Shown here in pieces: positions 1 to 12,300 of a stretch of DNA of 64,000 nt. Numbering within the stretch: the stretch's first letter is position 1; the number at the start of each line of letters is the position of its first letter. The position numbers and the translations under genes are program-made. The DNA is from Liolophura sinensis (Eukaryota > Mollusca > Polyplacophora > Chitonida > Chitonidae), in contig NC_088300.1 in assembly GCF_032854445.1 (NCBI RefSeq), positions 79,846,101 to 79,910,100 on the forward strand, given 5' to 3'. Under the pieces are notes generated by a model. The model was not told the DNA's origin and searched no databases. It saw nothing but the letters and a program-made list of their open reading frames with translations.

Positions 1-2350
1 GCAGTAGGCATGATGCCTTGTGATGGCAGTAGGTATGATGCCATGTGATGGCAGTAGGTATGACGCCATGTGATGGCAGTAGGTATGATGCCATGTGATG
101 GCAGTAGGTATGATGCCTTGTGATGGCAGTAGGGCAGTAGGTATGATGCCTTGTGATGGCAGTAGGTATGATGCCTTGTGATGGCAGTAGGTATGATGCC
201 TTGTGATGGCAGTAGGTATGATGCCATGTGAGGGCAGTAGGTATGATACCTTGTGATGGCAGTAGGTATGATGCCTTGTGATGGCAGTAGGGCAGTATGT
301 ATGATGCCATGTGATGGCAGTAGGCATGATGCCTTGTGATGGCAGTAGGTATGATGCCATGTGATGGCAGTAGGTATGACGCCATGTGATGGCAGTAGGT
401 ATGATGCCATGTGATGGCAGTAGGTATTACGCCTTGTGATGGCAGTAGGCATGATGCCTTGTGATGGCAGTAGGCATGATGCCTTGTGATGGCAGTAGGC
501 ATGATGCCTTGTGATGGCAGTAGGTATGACGCCATGTGATGGCAGCAGGTATGACGCCTTGTGATGGCAGTAGGTATGACGCCTTGTGATGGCAGTAGGT
601 ATGATGCCTTGTGATGGCAGTAGGGCAGTAGGTATGACGCCATGTGTTGGCAGTAGGTATGACGTCATGTGATGGCAGTAGGTATGACGCCATGTGATGG
701 CAGTAGGTATGACGCCTTGTGATGGCAGTAGGTATGACGCCATGTGATGGCAGTAGGTATGACGCCATGTGATGGCAGTAGGTATGACGCCATGTGATGG
801 CAGTAGGTATGATGCCATATGATGGCAGTAGGTATGATGCCATGTGATGGCAGTAGGTATGACGCCATGTGATGGCAGTAGGTATGATGCCATGTGATGG
901 CAGTAGGTATGATGCCTTGTGATGGCAGTAGGTATGATGCCATGTGATGGCAGTAGGTATGATGCCATGTGATGGCAGTAGATGGCAGTAGGTATGATGC
1001 CATGTGATGGCAGTAGGTATGATGCCATGTGATGGTAGTAGGTATGATGCCATGTGATGGCAGTAGGTATGACGCCTTGTGATGGCAGTAGGTATGATGC
1101 CATGTGATGGCAGTAGGTATGACGCCATGTGATGGCAGTAGGTATGATGCCATGTGATGGCAGTAGGTATGATGCCTTGTGATGGCAGTAGGTATGATGC
1201 CATGTGATGGCAGTAGGTATGATGCCATGTGATGGCAGTAGGTATGATGCCTTGTGATGGCAGTAGGTATGATGACTTGTGATGGCAGTAGGTATGATGC
1301 CATGTGATGGCAGTAGGTATGATGCCATGTGATGGCAGTAGGTATGATGCCATGTGATGGCAGTAGGCATGATGCCTTGTGATGGCAGTAGGTATGATAC
1401 CATGTGATGGCAGTAGGTATGATGCCTTGTGATGGCAGTAGGTATGATGCCATGTGATGGCAGTAGGGCAGTAGGTATGATGCCATGTGATGGCAGTAGG
1501 TATGATGCCATGTGATGGCAGTAGGGCAGTAGGTATGATGCCATGTGATGGCAGTAGGTATGACGCCATGTGATGGCAGTAGGTATGACGCCATGTGATG
1601 GCAGTAGGTATGATGCCTTGTGATGGCAGTAGGTATGATTCCTTGTGATGGCAGTAGGGCAGTAGGTATGATGCCTTGTGATGGCAGTAGGCATGATGCC
1701 TTGTGATGGCAGTAGGCATGATGCCATGTGATGGCAGTAGGTATGATGCCTTGTGATGGCAGTAGGTATGATGCCATGTGATGGCAGTAGTGCAGTAGGT
1801 ATGATGCCATGTGATGGCAGTAGGTATGATGCCATGTGATGGCAGTAGGTATGATGCCATTTGATGGCAGTAGGTATGATGCCATTTGATGGCAGTAGGT
1901 ATGATGCCATGTGATGGCAGTAGGTATGATGCCATGTGATGGCAGTAGGGCAGTAGGTATGATGCCTTGTGATGGCAGTAGGCATGATGCCTTGTGATGG
2001 CAGTAGGCATGATGCCATGTGATGGCAGTAGGTATGACGCCATGTGATGGCAGTAGGTATGACGCCTTGTGATGGCAGTAGGTATGATGCCATGTGATGG
2101 CAGTAGGTATGATGCCTTGTGATGGCAGTAGGGCAGTAGGTATGATGCCATGTGATGGCAGTAGGTATGATGCCATATGATGGCAGTAGGTATGACGCCT
2201 TGTGATGGCAGTAGGTATGACGCCATGTGATGGCAGTAGGTATGATGCCTTGTGATGGCAGTAGGTATGATGCCATGTGAGGGCAGTAGGTATGATGCCT
2301 TGTGATGGCAGTAGGTATGATGCCATGTGATGGCAGTAGGTATGATGCAT
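1..2350. repeat. 25-bp minisatellite, about 93 copies, cut by the window edge
   Basis: The unit is close to GGCAGTAGGTATGATGCC plus ATGTGAT, with C/T and A/T variants and occasional shortened copies in which GGCAGTAG is repeated. The array runs off the left edge and breaks up near 2350. Because 25 is not a multiple of three, all three minus frames cycle through the same peptides, which explains two overlapping minus ORFs of about 600 residues. No exon is visible inside. It probably lies in an upstream intron of the catenin gene or 5' of it. Confidence 0.97.
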
Positions 2351-2974
2351 GTACCTTGGGTTGGATGATGAGCTGTGAGGTTAAGTGTTGTTATTACAGC
2401 GCCATGTAGAGGAGGGACACTACGAGCATGTAAGGATCAAGTACATGTATGTGTATTCATGAAATGGCGATATTTGCACCGACTCAGTGACTCAAAAGAT
2501 GCCCAGAGGGAGATCATGACAATAGAGTTGCTGTAAAAGAAGCCATACATGATCAAGATTCACCAAAGAGTTGGAATTGAGGAAATATGTTAAAATGAAC
2601 ATATATACAATTAAACAGTGTAACACAACACCCTAAACAGGTAAACAGGTAAATTGAGCTGCAGTATCGGACATTAATAAGAATAAAATCTTACTGAAGG
2701 TCAAACAATATCGTGAGCATGCATTTACATGACTGATAAGATATAAGTATCAATAATAGCATCAGGCATGTAGCCATAGGATGATGTGACAGTCACAGAT
2801 AATACATCATAAGGTGATATGACTAAGAGATTCGCTCAAAGAAGTCAAATATTTGGGGGGGGGGGGCAGCGTCTTCAACAGAAGCTCCGATATACCTTTC
2901 AAAGCAGGATGAGGACCAACATCCCAGGTGCTTAATCATATGATCTTTAATTCCCATGAACACACACATAGGAG
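2351..2974. other. Non-coding spacer
   Basis: AT-rich unique sequence with no credible exon, splice pair or long ORF. It contains a run of ten or more G near 2857-2867. Confidence 0.6.
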
Positions 2975-2981
2975 CTGCCCC

Positions 2982-3325
2982 TATTGACGTAGTAGCTGCC
3001 CCTGTTCACGTAGTATGTGCCCCTATTCACATAGTAGCTGCCCCTATTCACATAGTAGCTGCTCTATTCACATAGTAGCTGCCCCTATTCAAGTAGTAGC
3101 TGCCCCTTTTCACCTAGTAGCTGCCCCTATTCACATAGTAGCTGCCCCTATTCATGTAGTAGCTGCCCCTATTCACCTAGTAGCTGCCCCTATTCACATA
3201 GTAGCTGCCCCTATTCACGTAGTATCTGCCCCTTTTCACCTAGTAGCTGCCCCTATTCACATAGTAGCTGCCCCTATTCACGTAGTATGTGCCCCTATTC
3301 ACCTAGTAGCTGCCCCTATTCTAAA
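2982..3325. repeat. 21-bp minisatellite, about 16 copies
   Basis: The unit is GTAGCTGCCCCTATTCACAT plus A, with variants at the CACATA/CACGTA/CACCTA positions. The plus-strand ORF through it reads as a seven-residue repeat (VAAPIHI) and is a by-product of the 21-bp period. Confidence 0.95.
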
Positions 3326-3357
3326 GAAATGACCTGAATATTTTGACTGATCATATG

Positions 3358-4236
3358 TTAACAAAGTATTTCTGTAACATAGGACAAAAAGGTTGCGTGT
3401 GTCGACTGCCTGCTGCTATTTACAATAAACAAAGGTTCCTTAGCAGAAACTCCAGATTTTTTCCTCGTTAGGTATCTTTCCAAAAATGTGCAAGTTTGCA
3501 ATTTGGAACGAGATAAAGCATCAGCCAGAATCTTATGTTTCCTGGCACATGTGAAGTCGATTTGCAAAAATTGTTTATAGCATGTGAGTTTGCATATTAA
3601 TTTCATCACCATTGGGGGTGGAGACCGAACCATCCTATTGATGCGCACAACAGGCACATTATCACAGTTAAACCAAATGCGCTTAGACTTCCAGCTGCAA
3701 CCCAAAAGTACACAAGCCACAACAATGGGTACGACTCCAGCAGGGTAAAAGAGAGTGAATTGACCTGCATCTCCTGGGGCCATGGCCCGTGAAACCACAG
3801 GCATCTGTAAAATCCACTGAAACCAAGCCCTAAAGCGTCTGTAAATAGCTCGAGGTCTGCTGCATCAGTAATTTTATTTTCCCAAAACAATGAAATTACA
3901 TTCCCATTCTGTAGGAATTTAAACCACATTTGCAGGTCCAAGCGGCAGTCGTGACAAATGGTGACCCTGTGATGAAGCTCTTTCATAGAGACACTTCAGA
4001 AATTGTTCTTTTGGTGCATGTCCGTTGGAACGTGATAGTATTAATTAGCTCCACAGGACGAACCACCTTCTCGCATAGCTTCTGTATCAAGAGTGATGTC
4101 AAGATATTCCAGCTCTGTCACTCTGTCCTAATGTTTTCTTTTGGGAGAGGGGAATGGCGAGTTTGTTAAACAGTACCGACAGGAGAGCCATGGTCCTCTT
4201 AGCACACACATCACTGCTAGCTATCACTGCTTAAGA
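3358..4236 (-). mobile_element. Degenerate DIRS-like retroelement: end of reverse transcriptase and RNase H
   Basis: Read on the minus strand, broken frames carry, in order, an RT-like segment near 4060-4200 (IPLSQKKT, then LEYLDITLDTEAM), an RNase H-like start (LELFTDA, about 3850), a second RNase H block (CDNVPVVRIN, about 3640) and a terminal ILADALSR (about 3510). This order and these residues resemble the RT/RNase H of DIRS-type (tyrosine-recombinase) retrotransposons. The frames shift at least twice and there are internal stops, so it is dead. The family assignment is from memory of motifs; another RT/RNase H element is possible. Confidence 0.7.
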
Positions 4237-5300
4237 ACTCATCGAAAAGATGTAACAAATGTTTTATACTGTAGTTGTTTTGTACAATCCAGTAAATTGC
4301 CTCAGATAACATGTCAAATAATTTGGAACCAGAGCGTGATCCAAATACAAGAGGCTGGTAGAAGTAGTATTGAGAACTCCATTTGATTCCATGCAAACAT
4401 AGAAATTTGACTTACTTCGGTTGGTGTCATTGGTGATTGATAAGCAAAATTTGACAAGTGGTCTAAAGCTTGACAAAAGCCACCGCGCTTTGATGCCTGT
4501 GAACAGCCTTGTGAAGAGTGCATTGTCCCTTGTAGCCCTGTTGATCCTTTTATTGAAATTGTCTAGAACTGCTGCTGATCTTGCTGAGAAAGCTTTATGT
4601 TATGTGCAGAAAGTGGTCCCTCCAAACTGACTAGATCATTTAAGATCTGGACGAGCGATGTGGTTCACGATCTGGTCCGGCTTGAGGTTATTGGAATTGG
4701 ATGACAGTCCAATAACCCTGCCATGAAAACCAGCATCATCTCGAGGGAAGAGTAGACTTGCAAGGCTTATGTCCTTACCTGCAATATAATTTGTCTCTCT
4801 TAACATGGCAGGGATGGTACGTCTTGAGACGCATAACCCATGTCTCTCAATGAACCGGCTGCAGACGAAGGTGGAATTGATGCGGCACGCAGCATGAAGG
4901 GTGAATTTCCACAGTTGTTTGTGTTTGTCGTAGGATTTGAATGGTGGACATTGAGAGGCCTGTAGACGTAGTAGAACCATGTAGGGATGAGACACCGGCA
5001 CGGTATTTGCCTACATTGTGGACTGAAATTGCCCTAGCAGAAGCAGTGTTACTGTCGTGAGCCTGTTGAATATTCATGGTCGGGGGATACTGCGGCTGCA
5101 TCAGGCGAAGTTCGCCTATTGATGTTTGCAGAAATTTCTGATGGAACAGAAATATTAATGTCCTGGAGCTTGCATTTAAGCTCTGTGGTGGACCAGTTCT
5201 GTGGCAGATTGTTATCTGGCTGGTGCTGGCATTGCTAGTATTACCACCAGTAGTCATGAAAATGCAGAAGGCGGACTGGTAGGATAGAAACACCAGTATT
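4237..5300 (-). pseudogene. Possible upstream remains of the same retroelement
   Basis: Several short minus-strand ORFs lie in a row (about 4264-4523, 4636-5001, 4847-5293), in the orientation expected for sequence 5' of the RT remnant. None has a motif I recognise and the frames overlap and break. Treated as decayed element or unique spacer. Confidence 0.3.
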
Positions 5301-5375
5301 GTTACGTTTACAAGTCATACTCATAGTCCTAAAGCAAATCGTAGGTATCTGACAATGCCAGTGGTGACCAGTTGA

Positions 5376-5744
5376 GTGAGTGAGTGAGTGAGTGCTTGGG
5401 GTTTAACGTCGTACTCAACAATTTTTCAGTCATATGACGACGAAGGAATCATTAGGGTGCCTTTACGTGTAATGTGCCTCCATGTTGCAGGACGGATTTC
5501 CACCGCTCTTTTATTTAGTGCTGCTTCACTGAGATGACTTACCGAAGGCAAGTAAGCCGCCCCGCCCAAGCCATTATACTGATACGGGTCAACCAGTCGT
5601 TGCACTATCCCCTTCATGCTGAACGCCAAGCGAGGAAGTTACAACTTTCTCTTTTAAAGTCTTAGGTGTGACTCGATCAAGGATTGATCCTGGATCTACC
5701 GGTCCCGAAGCAGATGCTGTACCAGCTATGCTAATCGGGCCGGT
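5376..5744 (-). mobile_element. tRNA-derived SINE (family 2), intact with target-site duplications
   Basis: The element starts with a GTGA microsatellite tail (GAGTGAGTGAGTGAGTGC) and ends in a tRNA-like part whose reverse complement includes an A-box-like stretch and CGGTAGATCC. It is flanked by a perfect 12-bp direct repeat GTGACCAGTTGA at 5364-5375 and 5745-5756. A second, opposite-oriented copy is at 13668-14029. ORFs within it are not genes. Confidence 0.9.
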
Positions 5745-5756
5745 GTGACCAGTTGA

Positions 5757-6261
5757 TGCTTGACATGTAAGATTGGATGAGGTTGTAGAAACTTGATGGT
5801 GAAGCAACAAGATGGTGGCATCCACACTGAAGCATGAATCAGGACTGATGACATATAGCTGCTACGTAACATGACACATACAGTATGATGCCATCGGAAG
5901 ACATGCTGTTTTTGTGGCATTAACTCTGAGCACAAGAAGTGACGACTTTTGGATTAAGAATTACTGTGGAGCATGCTACAGTCTTACTCTACAGCATAAG
6001 CACATTGCTTACTGAATTCACATTATTTTGGATTCACATGATCCAATCCATCTCGTATTCAAGTATTTGGTGTTGACATGAAAATGTGGGTACCACAGAA
6101 CCGTATGTCTGGTCAGTACTTCCTTACCCAGCTCAGCACAGTGCTCTTCTATATACCATAGTACTGTTGACAAAGGCTAATTATGTAAAGTAAAAGATAC
6201 AAATCAAGATGGATTACTAGTGTGTTTCATGGGACACCTGATGTCTGGTTGTATTGTACAG
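5757..6261. other. Intron upstream of the first visible catenin exon
   Basis: Unique sequence without a recognised exon. It ends in the acceptor TATTGTACAG at 6252-6261. Confidence 0.6.
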
Positions 6262-6378
6262 AAGGCAATCCGTAGCTGTGGGGGAATCCCGTGTCTGGTG
6301 AGACTACTGAGGCGCCCCCTTGATGATGAGGTCAAGGACTTGGTGACTGGGGTGCTCTGGAATATGTCCTCCTCAGAG
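6262..6378 (+). CDS. CTNND-like: Catenin exon (first visible), armadillo repeat
   Basis: 117 bases, phase 0 to 0, between acceptor TTGTACAG and donor GAG|GTAGGT. It encodes 39 residues including [14 protein letters not shown] and VLWNMSSSE, which match the second armadillo repeat region of p120 proteins. Confidence 0.93.
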
Positions 6379-9300
6379 GTAGGTCATTACACCAAACAAT
6401 ACATATCTGTGATGTAAGCAATATCAGAGAATTAAGCAGAATTTAGGAAATATGCAGTATCAGAGAATTAAGCAATGTCAGAGAAGTGAACAACACGAGA
6501 GAAATAAGCAATATCAGAGAAGTGAGTAGTATCAGAGAAATAAACAGTGTCAGGGAAATGAACATCAGAGAAGTGAGCATTATCAGAGAAATAAGCAATA
6601 TCAGAAGTGAGCATTATTACAGAAATAAGCAATATCAGAGAAGTGAGCAGTATCACAGAAATGATAGAGAAATAAGCAATATCAGAGGAAATAAACAATA
6701 TCAGAGAAATTAGCAGTATCACTGAAATGAGAAATATCAGAGAAATGAGCAATATCAGAGAAATTGGCAGTATCAGAGAAGTGAGCAATATCAGAATTAG
6801 GCCATATCAGAGAAGTGAGCAGTATTACAGAAATGATAGAGAAATAAGCAATATCAGAGAAAATAAACAATATCAGAGAAAATAAACAATATCAGAGAAA
6901 TTAGCAGTATCACTGAAATGAGAAATATCAGAGAAATGAGAAATATCAGAGAAATTGGCAGTATCAGAGAAGTGAGCAATATCAGAAATAGGCCATATCA
7001 GAGAAGTGAGCAGTATTACAGAAATAAGCAATATCAGAGCAGTATCACAGAAATGATAGAGAAATAAGCAATATCAGAGAAAATAACAATATCAGAGAAA
7101 TTAGCAGTATCACTGAAATGAGAAATATCAGAGAAATGAGCAATATCAGAGAAATTGGCAGTATCAGAGAAGTGAGCAATATCAGAATTAGGCCATATCA
7201 GAGAAGTGAGAAGTATTACAGAAATAAGCAATATCAGAGAAGTGAGCAGTATCACAGAAATGATAGAGAAATAAGCAATATCAGAGAAATGAGCAATATC
7301 GGAGAAATTGGCAGTATCAGAGAAGTGAGCAGTATCAGAAATAAGCAATATCAGAGAAGTGAGCAGTATCAGAGAAGAGAGCAATATTGGAGACATAAGC
7401 AGTATCGGAGGACTAAGCAGTATCGGAGAAACATACAGATACAGTTTGATTGATTTATGTCCTTCTAGCCATTAGCAATGTAACTATTCATTCAGCACAC
7501 TCATCAAATTGCATAATCAGTGTCTAACTCGTGTACATGTATGTGTCTAAAAATCAATCGGACTGTGTGTGAGTTTGCCAGTTACCTGCCAAAGGGCAGT
7601 GGTTTAATCTGGACACTCTTCCAGTCATAGACCTCACTGCCGTTATGCAAGTAAAGCATTGTTTAGAAAATAAATTCAAACACCAGTGAAATAATATACT
7701 TATTATTATTCCTCTTTGCAGGATCTGAAAAAGCCAATAATAGACGAGACATTAGTGGTGCTTGTGAACTTTGTGATCATTCCACCGGCGGGCTGGGACC
7801 ACAGATACCCTCCCTCCTCCCAGAAAATTCCTGTCAATGTACACTGGACCACGGACCTACGCAATGCCACAGGAGTGCTCAGGTCAGCACCACTGGATAA
7901 CCAGTGGCAAATATGTAACCTTCCACAGGAGTCTGTTTGCCTGTCCATTCCTTTTGTTAACACACCATCTGTTAGGCAGTTGTAGCCAAGCCAATCACAC
8001 TTTTATCACATGTACACTTACATGTATGCTTTTAGGAGGAACCCAATTCATTTACTGCACCTTTTTTTATTTTTAAAATATGTATTATGAAAATATTTAG
8101 GTGTCCAAAATCACTGTATGGAATTGGCCCCTGTGTCTGGTTCCCTCCACATCCAGGGCAATCCTCCAAAATGAGAGGGACGTACAATGTGCATGTTAAA
8201 GCATGTATTGCTCAGAGGCAGTGTTCATGCATGCACCTGTGTACAGGGAGAAACCCATTCATTTTCGGTGAGCTCTTTTTTTTTTGTAACAAAATATGTA
8301 TGGTATTTTGAGGTTTTATATTTAGTTTAAAGTTTAAAGTCATTACTTTAAGTAATAATTGAATCAACCCCTACAGTATTTCATTTCCTCCACCCATAAC
8401 GCAATCTTCCATATCCTGAGGAGAGAAGGTTAAGCAGTGTGATTGGACCAAGCATGTACTGCTCAGTCATCATTCATGTATGTATGGATGGTGTGGTGTA
8501 GTGAAGCACAAGTAAGCTGCCCCCAATTTGTAACACGTAAACACCCGTGTTCATTGACCCACTTTTACACTCTGTCTGTTACGTATGTCTCACCAGGAAC
8601 GTGAGTTCTCACGGGTTTGAGGCGAGGAAGAAGTTGCGGGAGTGCCAGGGACTGGTGGATTCATTAGTGCTATATCTGAGGGCGGCCCTGGAGCAGCATG
8701 TCTATGACAACAAGTGTGTGGAAAACTGTGTGTGTATCATGAGAAACCTGTCCTTCCGCTGTCAAGAGGTCATCGACCCGGACTTTCACAAAAAACGGGC
8801 CACGCTACGCCGACAGCCAGTCCCAGAGAAAGGTACGGGGTGTAGACAGGGGTGGTGCGTGAAAAGCGGAAAGGAAATATTAGGCAATGGTTTGTACCGT
8901 CCCAGACAAAGGTTTGGATTACAGACTTAGGGTGGCAGAGATTGGGGCTGAGAGATCACATGAATACTGGAAATGTGAGGCAATGGTTTGTTCTGTCAGA
9001 GACAAAGGTTTGGGTTACAGGCTTAGGCTGGGTAGACATGATGAAGGGGAGATCACACGAGTACTGGAAAGGAAATGTAGGGCAATGGTTTGTTCTGTCA
9101 GAGACAAAGGTTTGGGTTACAGGCTTAGACTGGGTAGACATGATGATGGGGAGATCACACGAGTACTGGAAAGGAAATGTGGGGCAATGGTTTGTTCTGT
9201 CAGAGACAAAGGTTTGGGTTACAGGCTTAGGCTGGGTAGACATGATGATGGGGAGATCACACGAGTACTGGAAAGGAAATGTAGGGCAATGGTTTGTACT

Positions 9301-12300
9301 GTCAGAGACAAAGGTTTGGGTTACAGGCTTAGGCTGGGTAGGCATGATGATGGGGAGATCACATGTGTACTGGAAAGGAAATGTGGGGCAATGGTTTGTA
9401 CTGTCTGAGACAAAGGTTTGGGTTACAGGCTTAGACTGGGTAGACATGATGATGGGGAGATCACACGAGTACTGGAAAGGAAATGTGGGGCAATGGTTTG
9501 TTCTGTCAGAGACAAAGGTTTGGGTTACAGGCTTAGGCTGGGTAGACATGCATTAATATGTGGGTACATAGGTGGGAAGAAAACATGAAAACAGCTAGAG
9601 AAATGTGGGGCAATGGGTTATGATGTCTCCAACAAAGATGTGGATTATGGGCGCTTGCTGGGCAGACATTGAGGTGGGGGGAAATACAAGGGTATGATTT
9701 TGTATGTGTAATAGGATGAGTGTGGGATAGGTAGGTAACACAAAAACATGCAGCATTTGGATTTCGTGACCTGTTTGCCCTTAATTGTTGTAAAATATTT
9801 GGTTTCATGAGGGGTTTTGGGGAATAAGGTATTGAAAGTTGTTGCTGGATGTAGGACCTTCACAATGTGCCCAGTCCAGTGCTGGGCTCAGTAACCATGA
9901 CCATCAGTGTGTTTGTGGTCTTATTTCAGGAGAACAGGCAGGCTGTTTTGGAGGAGGAGGGAAGAAAAAGAAGGCCGGAGGGAAGTATGATCCCAAGAAG
10001 CCTGACATAATGAGTCAGGGGTGAGTGTTTGTGTGTTTGTATGTTTGGTGTTTGCATGTTTGGTGTTTGTATGTTTGGTGTTTGTGTGTTTGGTGTTTGT
10101 ATGTTGGGTGTTTGTATGTTGGGTGTTTATATGTTTGATGTTTGTATGTTTGGTGTTTGTATGTTTGGTGTTTGTATGTTTGATGATTGTATGTTTGGTG
10201 TTTGTATGTTTGGTGATTGTATGTTTGGTGATTGTATGTTTGGTGTTTGTATGTTTGGTGATTGTATGTTTGGTGTTTGTATGTTTGGTGATTGTATGTT
10301 TGGTGTTTGTATGTTGGTGATTGTATGTTTGGTGATTGTATTGTAGGTGTGATGTGTCTGTGGGTTTGATCTATTTAAAGGGATACAGATTCAATTCTGA
10401 ATCGGTGATGTGTGAGATAGGCAAGTCCAGACTATACCTTGAATGTGCTGAATTTTAGGTATGATACACTTATTCAAGCCTGCCAGATTTAACCCAGAAA
10501 ATCCTATCTCCATTGTCACCCAATCAGTTTCGATTCTGTTTCCCTTTAAGGTTTGAGGTATAAAATTGCTTCTTAAGTGTCCCTAAGCGCAGTGAAAAAG
10601 AGTCTATATTCTGACTAGAGGAAGTGGGTATGGTGTGTTAAAAGAAAGAGAAGAACAGTAGTACAAACAATATGCTTAAAGAAAAACCAGTAATTTTCCT
10701 CTCCTGCATGACGCAATCTATCGATGCCATTGACCTTGTTTTCCAGTGAAACGATGACCCCGAACGCCCCACGCCCGGGAATGGAGCAGCTGTGGCACCC
10801 GGAGATTGTGCAGGTGTACAAGGAATTTATGGTGGAGTCTAGTAACCCAGTCACTCTGGAGGCACTGGCCGGCGCCACACAGAACATAGCAGCCTGTGAC
10901 TGGATGGTGAGACAGGGCTGATCACAGCTTCATACATTACACCTCACAGTCTTCTGAAGATGTAATATAGTAAATGTTTTGTACATCATAGATTTGAAGA
11001 GATCAGGTGGTACAAGACCAGATGCTGATTGGACAGGATAATACATGTTTGCAATATGTGCACCATTCTTCACATAGACTCCTGATATGTGTAGGTTAAA
11101 CAACCTGGCCACACTGATGTTTTGTATAAAGGAAAATATTCCTGGGTACAGAAAAACTTCAGTCTAACAATATATTAATTGTGGCTTTGTACAATACTAT
11201 TTCAGGGAACATCTCTCAAGTACAGTAAGTTATCTCATTCATAACTTAACAGGATTTTTCACTGTGGAATTTCTCACCAACATTTCTCATTACTCTGCAA
11301 ACCAGTAATGATGATTAGCTGGTGAAAAAACAAAGAAATGCTAGGTGATTTACCATGCTTCAGGAGCATGGTTAAGGCTTGTCACAACTCTGGTGTTTTG
11401 TTCTGTACAGCCTTCAGTGGAGTTCCGGGCTGCTGTAAGAAAAGCCAAGATGTTGCCGGTGATTGTGGACCTGCTGAGGATGGAATCTGACAGAGTGGTC
11501 TGTGCTGCTGGTATCGCACTCAGAAATCTGGCCATAGATGAGAAGAACAAAGAGCTTATCGGTATGTCGTCTAGAATCTCTACCAGCCAGGCAGGAGAAC
11601 TACATGTAGTACCTAACCCTCGGAATTTCTCCTTTCTGATTACATTCTTTGTGTTGTTTATATATATATATATATATATGTATGTGTTTTCCGAGACATA
11701 ATAAATACATGTTTGTTTTTTCAGGAAAGTATGCTATGCAGAGGTTGGTTTCCAAATTGCCAGCCCCAAATGTGAAATCTACGTCCCCTGATGACACGAT
11801 ATGTGCCATATTGGCCACCCTGCATGAGGTCATCAAGGATCATGCAGACTTCGCATTGTAAGTTTACTACTTACTGTATTCACATGTGCTGTGTATATTC
11901 TACATTTATTTCGCTGTCCTGTATTTTCCAGTAGTTTGGTAAAATATCCTACATGTCTTATATCTTGTCGCTTATTTTCTCCAATACTTTCCTGTGTTGT
12001 GGGGGGCCTCCATGGCTGGGTGGCTAGTGTGCTACATGTGGTGCAGCGCAATGACCCAGGCTCATGCTGCATTCCTCTCCGGCCGAACATTGGCTCTGTA
12101 TGGTTTCTTGCCGCATTAATGCTGGCCAGCCATCATACAGGTGAAATATTCTTGGGTACAGCATAGAACACCAATCAAATGAATAACTAATCAGGTATAT
12201 TTCATACCTCTTTTTGCTTGTCTTGTCCTATGCTCTCCTGTATTTGGCCAGTTCCTTTCTTCTGTGTGCAAGTATTTGTGTTCCAGGTACTTACAATGTT

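Noticed and set aside
427..2350. Two overlapping minus-strand ORFs of about 600 and 560 residues
   Set aside because: Both are translations of a 25-bp minisatellite that has no stops; several frames are open at once and no splice or promoter context exists.
5376..5744. Telomere-like or regulatory GTGA repeat
   Set aside because: The GAGTGAGTGAG run is the tail of a family 2 SINE bounded by a 12-bp target-site duplication.
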